Below, one piece after another: positions 9,209 to 19,768 of a stretch of 64,000 nt of DNA. Source of the stretch: JAAFHB01 sp038236995. Its GTDB lineage: Bacteria > Bacteroidota > Bacteroidia > Bacteroidales > Prolixibacteraceae. The notes beneath the pieces were generated by a model. It was given only the letters and a program-made list of their open reading frames with translations. It ran no database searches and was not told the DNA's origin. The DNA lies in the NCBI GenBank assembly GCA_038236995.1, contig JBBRZE010000012.1, positions 1 through 64,000 on the forward strand. The letters are read 5' to 3'. Numbering within the stretch: position 1 is the stretch's first letter; every line of letters begins with the position of its first letter. Made by a program: the position numbers and the translations under genes.

Positions 9209-11854
9209 TTATTTAGTTTCGCTCACTAAATCCTGAACTGCATTGGACAGGAAAATATACCAGGCTCCACCGTCGATGATGCATTCGTTTTCGCCCCAGA
9301 AAAATGGCCAATCATCTTTATTTTCAAGGAAGTCAGGTTTCAGCAATATTAATCCGGGTACTACACCACCTGGAATTGCTGTAAAATCAGCCCTATTATT
9401 TCCATAAGCCATTTTTTTGGAACGGATTCCAACAGCCGCGACAAACGATAAATTTGAATAAGGATGGCAACCAAAAATATAATTGAGGCCCTGATAGACA
9501 TATTCTTTTCCAATGATATCGGGATAAGCTTTATAGGCATAATAATTGGTGATTGCCCAATTGATTACGTTTGAGGTTCCACCCCACCCTCTTACCGACA
9601 TTGGAACTCCATAAGGATTATCCTTTTCATTTCCATCTATTGATTCTTTATACTTGAGGATATAGTCTCTGAGTTTGGCTTTGTATGCAGCATCCATGTA
9701 TGGAACAGCCAACAGTGACTGTATCAGGCTACCACGCCCTCCAAAGCCTGCAAAATAACCTGACCCTGGTCCTTTTCCTGTTGTCATTCGATCGAGCATT
9801 GGCCATACCAGTTCCAAAAAGCGGTCGGCATATTTCTTGTCTTTGGTTGTGATATAGATTTGAAGAGCCGGATTCATATCAGCACCTTTTCCCATCATCT
9901 TCATAAATGGTTCTTCATTTTCTTTGGGCTTTTTGCTTGCCTCGTCAGCTTCGTCAAACAGCCTTTTGGCACAAGCTAAACTTCTGTCCGAAAGATCGTT
10001 GTTGAATCCTCTTAAAGCACGGCTCGCTTCAGCCAGCGAGGCAGCAGTCTGATAATCTAAATATGTCATCCGGTTCGTGAATGCCCAGCGGTCATCCATC
10101 GTTCCGCTTGTTAACCCGTCTGATTCATAAGATTTCAGATTTGGATTGTACGGTAGATTATCTGTTTCATTGATAGCATCGCCAAGGTGATGATATTGGT
10201 GAAGGTTTGGAACAATGATTCCACGGACCGGATGACCAATATTTTCGCACTGAGCAACCAGATTCAAAGTACCATGCTCTATTTGCTGTAACATATCTGG
10301 CTTACCATCCGGACGGTGGATATCAACATAGCGTGTTTTCTGGTCAATGTAGGTCTCATCCCTGTCAACTTTGAAATTTTCCCAGGTATCAACAAAACTC
10401 GAAATTACACTGTTATGAGAACCGGTTTGAATGTCGAAATCACCGGCATCGAACCAACCACCAACGGCCATATTGGGAATGCGTTCCAATGATTTGTATT
10501 TGGTATCCGTAGTTGGTCCCTGCACATAGCCATCAAAATGCTGATGATTAACAGGTGCCTGCAAACAATCGTCCAGATAAGGAGCGCCGTGCCATACGCG
10601 GTAAGCCTCGTTTACTTCCATGTGATCCATTTGAACCGGAAACCAAACATCCATGGTCGGGTGCCAGATATTGTCGTAAACATTCGGACCAATAACGAAT
10701 GTATTTGTCTTCTGATCACCGTACTGGATATAGTAAACACCGGGATCTTTCACTGCACTAAAATCAAACTTTGCGTAATTGTATCGGAGGTATTTTCCCC
10801 ATACTTTTACATTGCCTTTCACTTTTTCAACAAATTTACCTTCAGCGTCAACCTGGAAAACCGACGCTTTTGCCAATGGCGTATCATTCTTATCCAGCTC
10901 AATAACTGCAATTTTTTCCTGACCGGGGGTATAACCCACCTGTGAGAATTCAATCACAGGTTCACGTTTCCAGTTTGAGATTGCATTTGGCTCAAGGTAC
11001 CAGGTCAATACTTTCCCTGTTTTATTGGATGGAAGAATACTTCGCACGACAAACCATCCGTTCTGTGCCAGGTCGCGACCATCAAAAAGCATCATATCAG
11101 TATCCGGACTTTTAATCTTAACAAAGCGTTCAGGGTCTTCCGGAGCTAATATAAATGTTTTGCCTGTTGCAATTGGAAATGGCACAATATATTCACCTCT
11201 GCCCCTGTCATCAAACGTTGTATGGCTGCTAAACTGAGGTATTTTTTTACTGATTGATTCAACTTTCGTAGTACTGGACGGGTACTTTGGGAATATTCCC
11301 GGGTTGCCATCCACCAAATAAGTCTTTTCAAAATAAGCTGATGGTAAAAACTCAAGATTAAATCCAGCTTTCCCTTCCAACTCTTTGGGAACAGGCTTGT
11401 CAAGAAACACATTAATTTCCACCCCGTTACCTTTGGGAGTAACATTTATTCTTGAGTTGAAATTATAGTCTTTATAAGCCAATTCAACACTGATGGTGTT
11501 GGTAGCCTTATCCACTTTACGATCGACAACCGTTGGAATCAAATCCCATTGTTCCGGGGTATTTTGTATCCTGACCGCTCCGCCGGTTGACGTTCTTACC
11601 CCATGATGAATGATTTCAATCCCGGCAGTTTTCTCGTCGAAAAACATACCGTTGTATTGGTTACTATACATCAGGATATTGACACCTTGTTTTTCGAAAT
11701 ATTCCAAATCGTTGAGCTTTAGCGATTGGCCAAGTGCACGATTGGAAAGCAAACAAATACTGATAAGTGCTACAAATACAGCTAATGAAAAATGTAGATT
11801 TTCAGGTTTGAACAGGTAAAATTGCATCAGTTTATTTTTTGTTGGCTTATTCAT
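9209..11854 (-). CDS. GH9 family endoglucanase-like enzyme with an extra N-terminal domain
   Basis: 881 residues. After a signal region (ending about residue 43, RALGQ) come about 250 residues I cannot assign, predicted to be beta-rich. An Ig-like domain of the cellulase N-terminal type follows (about 300-390, starting IEFSQVGYTPGQEKIAV), then the GH9 (alpha/alpha)6 barrel. Catalytic features are present: D469/D472 in GGWFDAGDFD, and E857 in GENECIIDGG near the C-terminus. GH9 enzymes normally cut beta-1,4-glucans, so the enzyme is unexpected in a xylan locus. It could act on cellulose-associated or mixed-linkage glucan, xyloglucan or, less usually, xylan. No carbohydrate-binding module is recognised. 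Confidence 0.85.
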   Translation of the reverse strand: MNKPTKNKLMQFYLFKPENLHFSLAVFVALISICLLSNRALGQSLKLNDLEYFEKQGVNILMYSNQYNGMFFDEKTAGIEIIHHGVRTSTGGAVRIQNTPEQWDLIPTVVDRKVDKATNTISVELAYKDYNFNSRINVTPKGNGVEINVFLDKPVPKELEGKAGFNLEFLPSAYFEKTYLVDGNPGIFPKYPSSTTKVESISKKIPQFSSHTTFDDRGRGEYIVPFPIATGKTFILAPEDPERFVKIKSPDTDMMLFDGRDLAQNGWFVVRSILPSNKTGKVLTWYLEPNAISNWKREPVIEFSQVGYTPGQEKIAVIELDKNDTPLAKASVFQVDAEGKFVEKVKGNVKVWGKYLRYNYAKFDFSAVKDPGVYYIQYGDQKTNTFVIGPNVYDNIWHPTMDVWFPVQMDHMEVNEAYRVWHGAPYLDDCLQAPVNHQHFDGYVQGPTTDTKYKSLERIPNMAVGGWFDAGDFDIQTGSHNSVISSFVDTWENFKVDRDETYIDQKTRYVDIHRPDGKPDMLQQIEHGTLNLVAQCENIGHPVRGIIVPNLHQYHHLGDAINETDNLPYNPNLKSYESDGLTSGTMDDRWAFTNRMTYLDYQTAASLAEASRALRGFNNDLSDRSLACAKRLFDEADEASKKPKENEEPFMKMMGKGADMNPALQIYITTKDKKYADRFLELVWPMLDRMTTGKGPGSGYFAGFGGRGSLIQSLLAVPYMDAAYKAKLRDYILKYKESIDGNEKDNPYGVPMSVRGWGGTSNVINWAITNYYAYKAYPDIIGKEYVYQGLNYIFGCHPYSNLSFVAAVGIRSKKMAYGNNRADFTAIPGGVVPGLILLKPDFLENKDDWPFFWGENECIIDGGAWYIFLSNAVQDLVSETK

Positions 11855-11875
11855 TTAGTGGCTTATAATTATTTC

Positions 11876-13450
11876 TTAATTCACTTTGCTAATCTGATCG
11901 CCGATATGGAAGTAATCGAAATCGGCAAACCCACCCGGATTTTTGGATGCGTAGTTGAACAGTCCAAACCGATAGCCCATAAAATGTTCCATCAGGGTAT
12001 ATTCCATTTTAAGCAGTCCGCCAATCAGGATCCATGTTTTACCATCGAGGCTGTAAAAGAAATTAGCTACATCTATCTTATCCTTGAAATTACATTCAAT
12101 TTTCAGGTAAACCTTATTTTGCGATAGTGGTACACTTTCTAATTCAGTAGGTTTGTCGGTTTTGTTACTCACCATGAACACCTGTTTTTGTCCGTTCACG
12201 ATTTTAACACCCACCTGTCCAAACTTTCGTTGGAAGACGGTTAGTCCGGCAAAATCACCATCTTTCATTCCCGACACATCTATCAGTGTTGAGCCTGAAC
12301 ATAGAGGACCAAAAGTACGTTGGGTCAGGGTATTTCTCGATTTTGCGAACAAGGTGTCGATCCTTGCGGTTTTCAGGCGTAAGTACCCTTTGCGCTCCGA
12401 AACCGACCAGAGGCTGTTGTCGGGATTGTGGTTCCATTGCCATACCAACGGTAATGCAGGTTCGCCTTTTTTACGTGTAAACTCATCGTTGTTGACAATT
12501 CCTGGAATCAAGCCTTTGCTGGCAGGCAAATCGAGCGATTCCGGAACTTTTCCATCTACACCAATAACCGGCCAGCCATCTTCCCATTTCATTGGAATGA
12601 GAAAAGGAATGCGGCCCACAGCGCCATGATCCTGGAATAAGTAAGCAAACCAGCGTCCATCGGGTGTGTCAATAATTCCACCCTGTGCCACTCCCTGATC
12701 CTGAAGTGCGATACGACCTTCCCAAGGACCAAGCAAATTATCGGAACGATGAACAGTTACCGTACGCATGCCACCTCTAGGCCAGACAATGTTGAATAGA
12801 TAATACTTATCTTTCACTTTAAAGAGCTGAGAACCTTCAGCTCCAAGCATGATTTTATCTCCGGCAGGTTTACTGGCATTTTCAATAAGAACCTGATTTA
12901 TGCTACCTTCTTTCACACCAGACAAATCATCTTTCAGTTCTACGATAGTCAGTCTTCCATTACCTGTTATCAAATAGGCATGTCCATTGTCAAAAACCAA
13001 CGAACAATCATGAAATCCAGGTGTAAACTCAGTAACTGCCCACGGACCTTTTTCAATGTCTTTGGTTTTATAAATATAGGTCTTGTTCGTGGTCTGAGCA
13101 TAGGTTTCAACGTAATACATCCCATTGTAAAAACGGATACTGCTGGCCCAGGAACCCTTTCCGTAATTGCTCTTTCCGTTAATCAGGTTCAGCTCGTCAA
13201 CATCTCCCAGTGAATTGCTGGCATAATTCACCAATTGCCAGTTCACCAAATCCTTTGATTTCATAATGGGTACCCCCGGAGTCATATGCATGGTGGTGCT
13301 GCTCATGTAATAAGTGTCACCCACGCGAATCATTGACATGTCAGGCACATCAGCATATATGATCGGGTTATGGGCAAAATTTGATTGGGCAAAGACGGTG
13401 TTACAGCATAAAATTAATCCTGCAATAAAACCAAAACAACGTGTATTCAT
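11876..13450 (-). CDS. Secreted GH43 (subfamily 12-like) with C-terminal beta-sandwich
   Basis: 524 residues: signal peptide (1-22, ending VFAQ), GH43 propeller (about 27-310) and a concanavalin-like C-terminal domain (about 320-515) typical of the beta-xylosidase C2 module. The start of the catalytic domain, NPIIYADVPDMSMIRVGDTYY with D37 as probable base, and the SSTTMHMTPGVPIMKSKDLVNW stretch match GH43 subfamily 12, whose characterised members are mainly alpha-L-arabinofuranosidases. It probably removes arabinose side chains in the periplasm. It precedes GH9 by 21 bases and follows GH51 by 11 bases in one run of genes. Confidence 0.9.
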   Translation of the reverse strand: MNTRCFGFIAGLILCCNTVFAQSNFAHNPIIYADVPDMSMIRVGDTYYMSSTTMHMTPGVPIMKSKDLVNWQLVNYASNSLGDVDELNLINGKSNYGKGSWASSIRFYNGMYYVETYAQTTNKTYIYKTKDIEKGPWAVTEFTPGFHDCSLVFDNGHAYLITGNGRLTIVELKDDLSGVKEGSINQVLIENASKPAGDKIMLGAEGSQLFKVKDKYYLFNIVWPRGGMRTVTVHRSDNLLGPWEGRIALQDQGVAQGGIIDTPDGRWFAYLFQDHGAVGRIPFLIPMKWEDGWPVIGVDGKVPESLDLPASKGLIPGIVNNDEFTRKKGEPALPLVWQWNHNPDNSLWSVSERKGYLRLKTARIDTLFAKSRNTLTQRTFGPLCSGSTLIDVSGMKDGDFAGLTVFQRKFGQVGVKIVNGQKQVFMVSNKTDKPTELESVPLSQNKVYLKIECNFKDKIDVANFFYSLDGKTWILIGGLLKMEYTLMEHFMGYRFGLFNYASKNPGGFADFDYFHIGDQISKVN

Positions 13451-13461
13451 TGATTCAAGAT

Positions 13462-15461
13462 TTAGTTTTTTGTTTTTATTCTGATCACGGTCAGTGACAT
13501 AGCCGGAGCCGAATAATCGAATGATTTTTTGATTTTAACTACTGAACTTGCCGGCACTATATTTTTTGTATTTGCAAACGTATTTTCAGCGTCAGGATTT
13601 CCGACCAAAACAATCTGTTCGGCTTCAGCATCGAGCTTTCCGAACCTGCCCAGGTTTATTTTCATCGGTTTGACTGTTTCATTGTAATTCACCAGTTTCA
13701 GGATAATATCACCTGTTTTTGAATTCTGAACGCATGAAGCAGCCTGATTGTTATCCTTTTCATCTTTGGCAATTACCTTGTCGAAATAGTAATCGCCCTG
13801 GTTTGCCGAAAACATTTTTTGCACATAGTAATTTGGTGTTGGACAGATGACTGTGTTGTCGAAAAATATCATGTCAATTTTCCACTGTGTGAAATTCTTT
13901 TTAGCCAGCAACGGCGCATACGATGCCATCCGAACCACATCACCGTTGCGTTCGAGCGAAGTCATGTAAGCCGCTTCAGCAATGGCATTTCGCAATTTAT
14001 TTCCCCACGAGGCATATTCACCGAGATAAACCTGGGTTGCATTCCGGGGATAAGCATCATATCGTTTCTGATTGGAAATGAACCATTCCGGACTGGTATA
14101 ATAATGCTCATCAACCACGGGAACTTTTTGATCGTTAGCAATTTTCCAGCCTTTGGTAAAGTCTTCACCGTCAGGTGCCGGACCAACCGTACCTACCACC
14201 GTAATCTCCGGATGTCTGGCTTTTACCGCATCAAAAATCATCTTGAAACGCTGTTCAAATTCGGGGGTCATTTTATCTTCGTTTCCAATTCCAACATACT
14301 GAAGATTAAACGATGCCGGATGCCCTGCTGCAGCGCGTCTGGCACCCCAGACAGACGTTGACGGTCCGTTGGCCCATTCAATCAGGTCCAGTACTTCCTG
14401 AATGTAGTTCTGCATTTCGTCCATAGGAACTGCTTTTTGTCCGGTTCCGCCAATGCGCCAGGTTCCGCCTGAATTCTGGCAACTCACTGCTGCCGGCAAA
14501 ACAGGCAATGGTTTGGCGCCAATATCTTCGCAGAACTGAAAATACTCGAAATATCCCAACCCGGCGGTTTGATGATAACCCCAGATATTCCGCTGTTCTT
14601 GCCGCTGTTCGATGGGACCAATTGTGTTTTCCCAGCGGTACATATTCCCGAGACCATCGCCGTGGATCAGGCAACCACCGGGAACCGGATAAACTGGGGC
14701 TTCATATCCGCCAGAATTTGTGCAAGGTCGGCACGCAAACCATTTGGACGGTTTTTAAAGGTTTTTTCAGGAAAAAGAGAAACTACGTCGATGGCAAACT
14801 TACCTTCGGTGGTGGTAAGAATGACCAGACTCGCAGTGTCGCAACTCTGTGTCGGAATAAGGCTTGCAGTATATTTGGTCCATTCGCCGGACGAAGTAGT
14901 GATTTTACTTTCAGCAAGTACTTTCCCTTTTGGTGACTGCAAACTGATATTGAACGAAATCGGATCCTTACTCAACTGGCGTACAAACATCGAGAAGTTG
15001 TACTGGTCGTTTGCTTTCACAACCATTCCATCAAATCCTGAATTTTTTAATCCGACTCCGGAAGTGCCAACAAACTTGACTTCCTTGCCAACATGCTCCA
15101 CGTCCAAAACCAGGTAATGCGGGTTATTTTGATGAACAGGAGCTGAGGTTTCCACACTTACTCTACCGTAGGAAAATCCTGGAGAAATGTATTCCCAATA
15201 TGAAAAAGGGTTCCATTCACTGCGTTCTGTTGGATTGTATTCGAACGAGCGGTTTTGAACCAACTCGGCATATAGTCCGCCATCGGCTGAATAGTTAATA
15301 TCCTCGAAAAACAAGCCGAATAAATCGGAACTGATTTTTTTGCCTCCTTTTGGCTGCCCAATTACTGTTACCGAAAATAAAAGACATATTCCAGCTAATG
15401 CAATTGCATTAAATAGGTTATATCTATTTTTACCGGCTAATTGTCTGTTGGATTTTTTCAT
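13462..15461 (-). pseudogene. GH51 alpha-L-arabinofuranosidase, interrupted by a one-base frameshift
   Basis: Two consecutive frames (15461 to 14667, 264 aa; 14643 to 13462, 393 aa) together make one GH51 enzyme of about 665 residues with a signal peptide. The first ends ...QFIRFPVVA-stop where the family has FIRFPGG. The DNA at about 14678-14682 (ccggg on the plus strand) lacks one base of the expected run; restoring it gives FPGGCLIHGDGLGNMYRWENT, which joins the halves in frame. Both catalytic glutamates lie in the second half: E122 (YVGIGNED, acid/base) and E209 (VYLGEY, nucleophile). No other damage is seen, so this is a recent inactivation, a programmed shift or a sequencing error. If intact it would release arabinose from arabinoxylan. 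Confidence 0.85.
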
Positions 15462-15476
15462 TTCAACTTTTCTGCA

Positions 15477-17879
15477 TTAGTTTTTCTTTCTGATCAATCG
15501 TAAATAATATACTGCTCCGGCTGTACTTTCTGGAAGTGACTGAAATTTCACCCGGACATGTGTTTTCCCATTAAGCAATGAATCAGAAATTGGATAAACC
15601 ACATCTTTAAACATCGACTGGTTCCATTTGCTGGTATTGTCCTCAGTGACTAATTTTTCATCGTCGATTGAAATATCAAATTTTCGGTTTCCCCATTCGG
15701 CGCCCCAGTATCGCACCATCAAACACAAGTCGGTTTCTGACTTTGTTGCCAGATCGTAACTGAAATAGCCTCCATCACGTGCTTCGCGAAAGAATTCATT
15801 CAAATTATTGCCTTTGTTTGATTTTTCCAGCTGCATCGCATGGTCGGTTTCGGGTTGTTGCTCACCAATAGCCACCTGGTCGATAGTGCGTTTTTCAAGG
15901 GCAAGTTTCTCCTGTTCGATGTTTGCTAACGAATCGGTATACGCCTTGAAGCCTGAGTTTGACAGGGCCAGCCAGTACATCATATACCGGGCATCATGGA
16001 TTTTATAAAATGGTTCTAGGGTAAGTTCTGCATGGTTACCCATTTTAACGTTAAGCTTGAAGTTTAGTGGCTTGTCCTTCACAGGAACCAACTTATCTGC
16101 AATAGCTTCAATGTTGTTGTCAATCAGGATGGGAGCTTTGTCAACCGGTAAATACTCTCCGCTGGCATTTTGTCCCCAACGGCCATCATCGGCTACCAAG
16201 CCTTTTAAATCTTCAGTCCCGGTTTTGGCACCAAGCAAAATAGGGCCGTGCATGATAGCAATATATTCAGGAACATTGGGCAAATGTTCGATGGTATTGT
16301 GCATGGGCAGCATGATCTGGACCACGTCACCTTTTTTCCATTTCCTGTCGATGCAAACATAAGATGAAGGAAGTGCAGTATAAGCAACATCTTTCCCATT
16401 CACCGCAATTTTCAACGCACCTTTGCTTACCCATACCGGATAGCGGACCATTAATTTAAAATTAGAAGAACCTTCCGTTACTGTCAGTTTTGTTTGTTCC
16501 TCGTCAGGAAAATTGGTTTCCTGTTTGATTTTCAAGCCTTTTTCTTTCCAATTCAATTCAGAAGCAATAAAAAGATTCAGAAACAAAGAATCGTTTGAAT
16601 TGGTGTAAATGAACTGGTTGTATTTACTATGGTTTTCCATGCCGGTACCCACGCAGCACCACATTGCTTCGTTTGGGGCTGAGTAAACCCTGTAATGGCG
16701 CGGACGTGCGGGGGTGAAATAAACATATCCGCCATGTTCGGGATGCTGCGATGAAAGAATATGATTTAAGATTGTCCGTTCGTAATAATCGGCATATTTT
16801 GCTGACGGGCGAACCCGGAACAAGTCCTCCGTCAACTTGAGCATATTGTATGAATTGCACGATTCGGGCCCGTCGTTGACGTTGATAAAATCGATACACG
16901 ATTCTTTGGCCGGGAAATGCTCCCTTCGGCTGTTTCCTCCGAAAGCCAGTGAACGGTTGGTTGTAACTGTTTCCCAGAAAAAGCTGCCGGCTTTGTCGTA
17001 TTTTGAATCGTGACTAAGTTCAGCAATGCGCTCAAATCCAATAAATTTGGGAATTTGGGTATTGGCGTGTTTGTTATCCAGATTGTCAATTCCCTTCGAC
17101 AATGGCTCAAGAAACACTTTATGTGAATAGCGTTTTGCACCTGCCAGGTATTTTTCATTTCCGGTAATTTGGTAGGCATCGGCAAGTACTTCATCCATTC
17201 CACCATGCTCATTTCCGAGCATTTCCTCCATTTGAGCATCGGTCAAGCCTGAAGTAATCGTAATTGCCCAATCGCAAAAATTCAGAAAAATGTTCTTTGC
17301 CACAATATTCCCTGTATATAACCAGGCATCTCTAAGGCCTGCAAACATCTTATGGATATTGTAATAAGGTGCCCAATATTTCCAGATTGCTCCAACTTCT
17401 CCGGCTTTTATCTTTGGCCACAAACCATCACTGTTGGGTATACCGCCAACATAACCAACACCCCAGTCAGGATATTTCAAGGCATTGGCTTCCTGACAAG
17501 CTTTCAGCTCAGAAATCATGTGATCCATGCGCATTTTGCATTCGGCATTTCCGGTAGCAGCATAATTCATAGCCAATGCTGAAAGGTAATGACCACCCAC
17601 GTGACCGTCAAGTCCTTCCCAGTTGGGATAACATTTTGCCTTCTCTGGCAATCCGGCTTCTTTACGATATGGAGCCAGCAAACGGTCGACATCGTATTTC
17701 AGGAGAACCTCAATATTCAGGTCTCGGGCATGTTTGAACGGGCCATCGAGCAATTTCACATCACTCAATGGGAATTCGTTGGGATAGAGTTTATCCTGCG
17801 ATTGAACCTTACCGGCAAAAAGCAATAAGCCAATAAATGCAGTGATTTGCAATAGTTTTATTCTACTTTTCCGTGTCAT
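15477..17879 (-). CDS. GH127 beta-L-arabinofuranosidase
   Basis: 800 residues with a signal peptide (ending VQSQ, about residue 28). It is the DUF1680/GH127 family, whose characterised member HypBA1 releases beta-L-arabinofuranose with a zinc-bound cysteine nucleophile. The metal set is visible: E339 and C341 in NDGPESCNSYNML, and C408-C409 in MWCCVGTGMEN, with C408 matching the nucleophile. The (alpha/alpha) barrel start is LSDVKLLDGPF...LLAPYRKEAG. The last 130 residues form a beta-sandwich (about 665-800). In a xylan locus it suggests a terminal beta-L-Araf, or another furanoside cleaved by this fold. It lies 15 bases upstream of the GH51 gene. Confidence 0.9.
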   Translation of the reverse strand: MTRKSRIKLLQITAFIGLLLFAGKVQSQDKLYPNEFPLSDVKLLDGPFKHARDLNIEVLLKYDVDRLLAPYRKEAGLPEKAKCYPNWEGLDGHVGGHYLSALAMNYAATGNAECKMRMDHMISELKACQEANALKYPDWGVGYVGGIPNSDGLWPKIKAGEVGAIWKYWAPYYNIHKMFAGLRDAWLYTGNIVAKNIFLNFCDWAITITSGLTDAQMEEMLGNEHGGMDEVLADAYQITGNEKYLAGAKRYSHKVFLEPLSKGIDNLDNKHANTQIPKFIGFERIAELSHDSKYDKAGSFFWETVTTNRSLAFGGNSRREHFPAKESCIDFINVNDGPESCNSYNMLKLTEDLFRVRPSAKYADYYERTILNHILSSQHPEHGGYVYFTPARPRHYRVYSAPNEAMWCCVGTGMENHSKYNQFIYTNSNDSLFLNLFIASELNWKEKGLKIKQETNFPDEEQTKLTVTEGSSNFKLMVRYPVWVSKGALKIAVNGKDVAYTALPSSYVCIDRKWKKGDVVQIMLPMHNTIEHLPNVPEYIAIMHGPILLGAKTGTEDLKGLVADDGRWGQNASGEYLPVDKAPILIDNNIEAIADKLVPVKDKPLNFKLNVKMGNHAELTLEPFYKIHDARYMMYWLALSNSGFKAYTDSLANIEQEKLALEKRTIDQVAIGEQQPETDHAMQLEKSNKGNNLNEFFREARDGGYFSYDLATKSETDLCLMVRYWGAEWGNRKFDISIDDEKLVTEDNTSKWNQSMFKDVVYPISDSLLNGKTHVRVKFQSLPESTAGAVYYLRLIRKKN

Positions 17880-17961
17880 TTTTCGCTGTAATATTAATAT
17901 CTAAAACCTTGATTTTGAATGCCAAAACTATTATTCAACCGGATAAATTGTTTCCTTTTAT

Positions 17962-19755
17962 TTAATCTGCAGGCACAGCATCGTTTGCCGAAGTAGCATA
18001 CAAACCAATCAAACAACCTGTAAAACCTCCTGCCACATCAGTTGATAGTATATCTCCGGAAACGGTGCCGCCTAAATTCACAAAGTCTGTTCCGTTGGCT
18101 GAATAACTAAACTGGTAATCATCGCCTTTTGCCGTTAGGTCTAAACGGACTGGCTTCGAAATATCGATTTTTGAACTTGCAAGAATTGTTGAAGTTACCT
18201 CCCGGCTTCTGAACTTTCCCTGGGTTCGTTCAAGAAGGAGATAATAGTCGGCTCCTTTTTTAGTTATTCCAAAAACATAATTAAACCGCTCACTTTGAAA
18301 GGCCACAATTCCGGCCAAATCTTTTTCTGATTCGGGCTTGTAGTCCATGGTCACCGTGTAGGAAAAACTGTTGTGCATTTGCCGGTAAAACAGTGTAGAA
18401 GTGGGCTTTACCTCTTTGATATTAGCTTCAAACGGTTTTATCCGCAGTCCCATTTTTGATGTCGAAATAAATTCTTCACGCGGGCCCCGCAGTCCAATCC
18501 ACCGGTAGTCAGGCTTTTCTGAAGTAAAATCATCGGAGAAAGTGAGGTTGCCATTCGGGAAGAATCCATCCTTTCCGGATTTATTTTCGGTTACACCTTT
18601 AGGCATTTTTAGTTTTGGTTCCAGGGGTATGAGCCCATTTTCAAAGACCGGGAATTCGCCCGACCAATCAACTGGCAAGATAAACGTTTCACGACCGGTA
18701 TTTACTCTTTGTTTTTCGTTTGGTCGAACAGCAAGAAACACTCCGTAATATTTTTTATTATCCGGTCCCAGAACCAAATCGGCATGACCAGCCCAATCTA
18801 CTTTGTTAGCTCTGTCTTTTGCAAAATAGCGTTGAGTTAGAATTGGATTGCTTGGCGCCGGGGTATAAGGTCCTTTTGCGTTGTCGCTCACAAAAATCAC
18901 TTCGCTGTGCCAGCCGCCGGTGCCACCTTCGGCACACATCAGGTAATAACGGCCATCTTTTTTATAAATGTGTGGCGCTTCAATCCAAATCGGTTTTTTA
19001 GAAAGATCAACACCTCCATCCACAATTATTTTATCGGTCCTGGGGATAATTTTGTCGGTTTCCACATCGTATTCCCAAATTTTGATTACACGGTGTCCGT
19101 TATAAAGTTCTTTTCCCTTGTCGGGAGCATCGTTGTGAATGATGTATGCTTTTCCATTGTCATCGAAGAAAAGGGAAGGATCAATGCCGTTAAAATCTAG
19201 CTTTATCGGGTCACTCCAGCCTTTCAACGGATCTTTGGTTTTTACCACAATATTTCCAAAACCTCCGGAAAATTCAGTAGTAATCATGTAAAAAGTGTCG
19301 CTATTCTTGTTGTATAGAATCTGTGGTGCATAAATACCAGCACTGATTCCGCAATCGTGAACTTCTAATTGTGAAACACGGTCGAGCACATGGCCAATTT
19401 GTTTCCAGTTCACCAGATCTTTGGATTGGAAAATTGGAACACCCGGAAACATGGCAAACGAAGAGCACACCAAATAAAAATCGTCGCCCTTTCGGGTGAT
19501 ACTCGGGTCGGGATAACATCCCTGCAGAATCGGGTTATAAAACTCATCCGGCTTCAACGGATTATCTTTATACAATGGATCGCTGCCTTGATAAACAAAA
19601 TTGGAGAACACTGGAAGGCCCCTCATTTTTTTATCTTTTTGGCCGAAACCTGACTCCGTAAACAAGCCGGTGAATAAAATAGTCAAAACGACTAATTCGC
19701 TTATTAAATTTGTCTTCATTAAGGTTTTATTTCTCATGATTAATATTTTATGCAT
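17962..19755 (-). CDS. Secreted GH43 beta-xylosidase/arabinofuranosidase with C-terminal beta-sandwich
   Basis: 597 residues: leader, GH43 propeller (about 72-365, opening NPILQGCYPDPSITRKGDD with the base Asp in YPDPS), and a C-terminal concanavalin-like domain (about 400-590) as in GH43 enzymes with the C2 module. FNGIDPSLFFDD carries the modulating Asp and KPIWIEAPHIYKKDG the acid Glu. The first ATG gives an unusually long leader; an internal ATG 12 codons on (MKTNLISELVV) is a good alternative start and gives a normal signal peptide. It is likely a beta-D-xylosidase or bifunctional enzyme working in the periplasm. It differs in subfamily from the three other GH43s here. Confidence 0.88.
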   Translation of the reverse strand: MHKILIMRNKTLMKTNLISELVVLTILFTGLFTESGFGQKDKKMRGLPVFSNFVYQGSDPLYKDNPLKPDEFYNPILQGCYPDPSITRKGDDFYLVCSSFAMFPGVPIFQSKDLVNWKQIGHVLDRVSQLEVHDCGISAGIYAPQILYNKNSDTFYMITTEFSGGFGNIVVKTKDPLKGWSDPIKLDFNGIDPSLFFDDNGKAYIIHNDAPDKGKELYNGHRVIKIWEYDVETDKIIPRTDKIIVDGGVDLSKKPIWIEAPHIYKKDGRYYLMCAEGGTGGWHSEVIFVSDNAKGPYTPAPSNPILTQRYFAKDRANKVDWAGHADLVLGPDNKKYYGVFLAVRPNEKQRVNTGRETFILPVDWSGEFPVFENGLIPLEPKLKMPKGVTENKSGKDGFFPNGNLTFSDDFTSEKPDYRWIGLRGPREEFISTSKMGLRIKPFEANIKEVKPTSTLFYRQMHNSFSYTVTMDYKPESEKDLAGIVAFQSERFNYVFGITKKGADYYLLLERTQGKFRSREVTSTILASSKIDISKPVRLDLTAKGDDYQFSYSANGTDFVNLGGTVSGDILSTDVAGGFTGCLIGLYATSANDAVPAD

Positions 19756-19768
19756 TATACTACTTATA

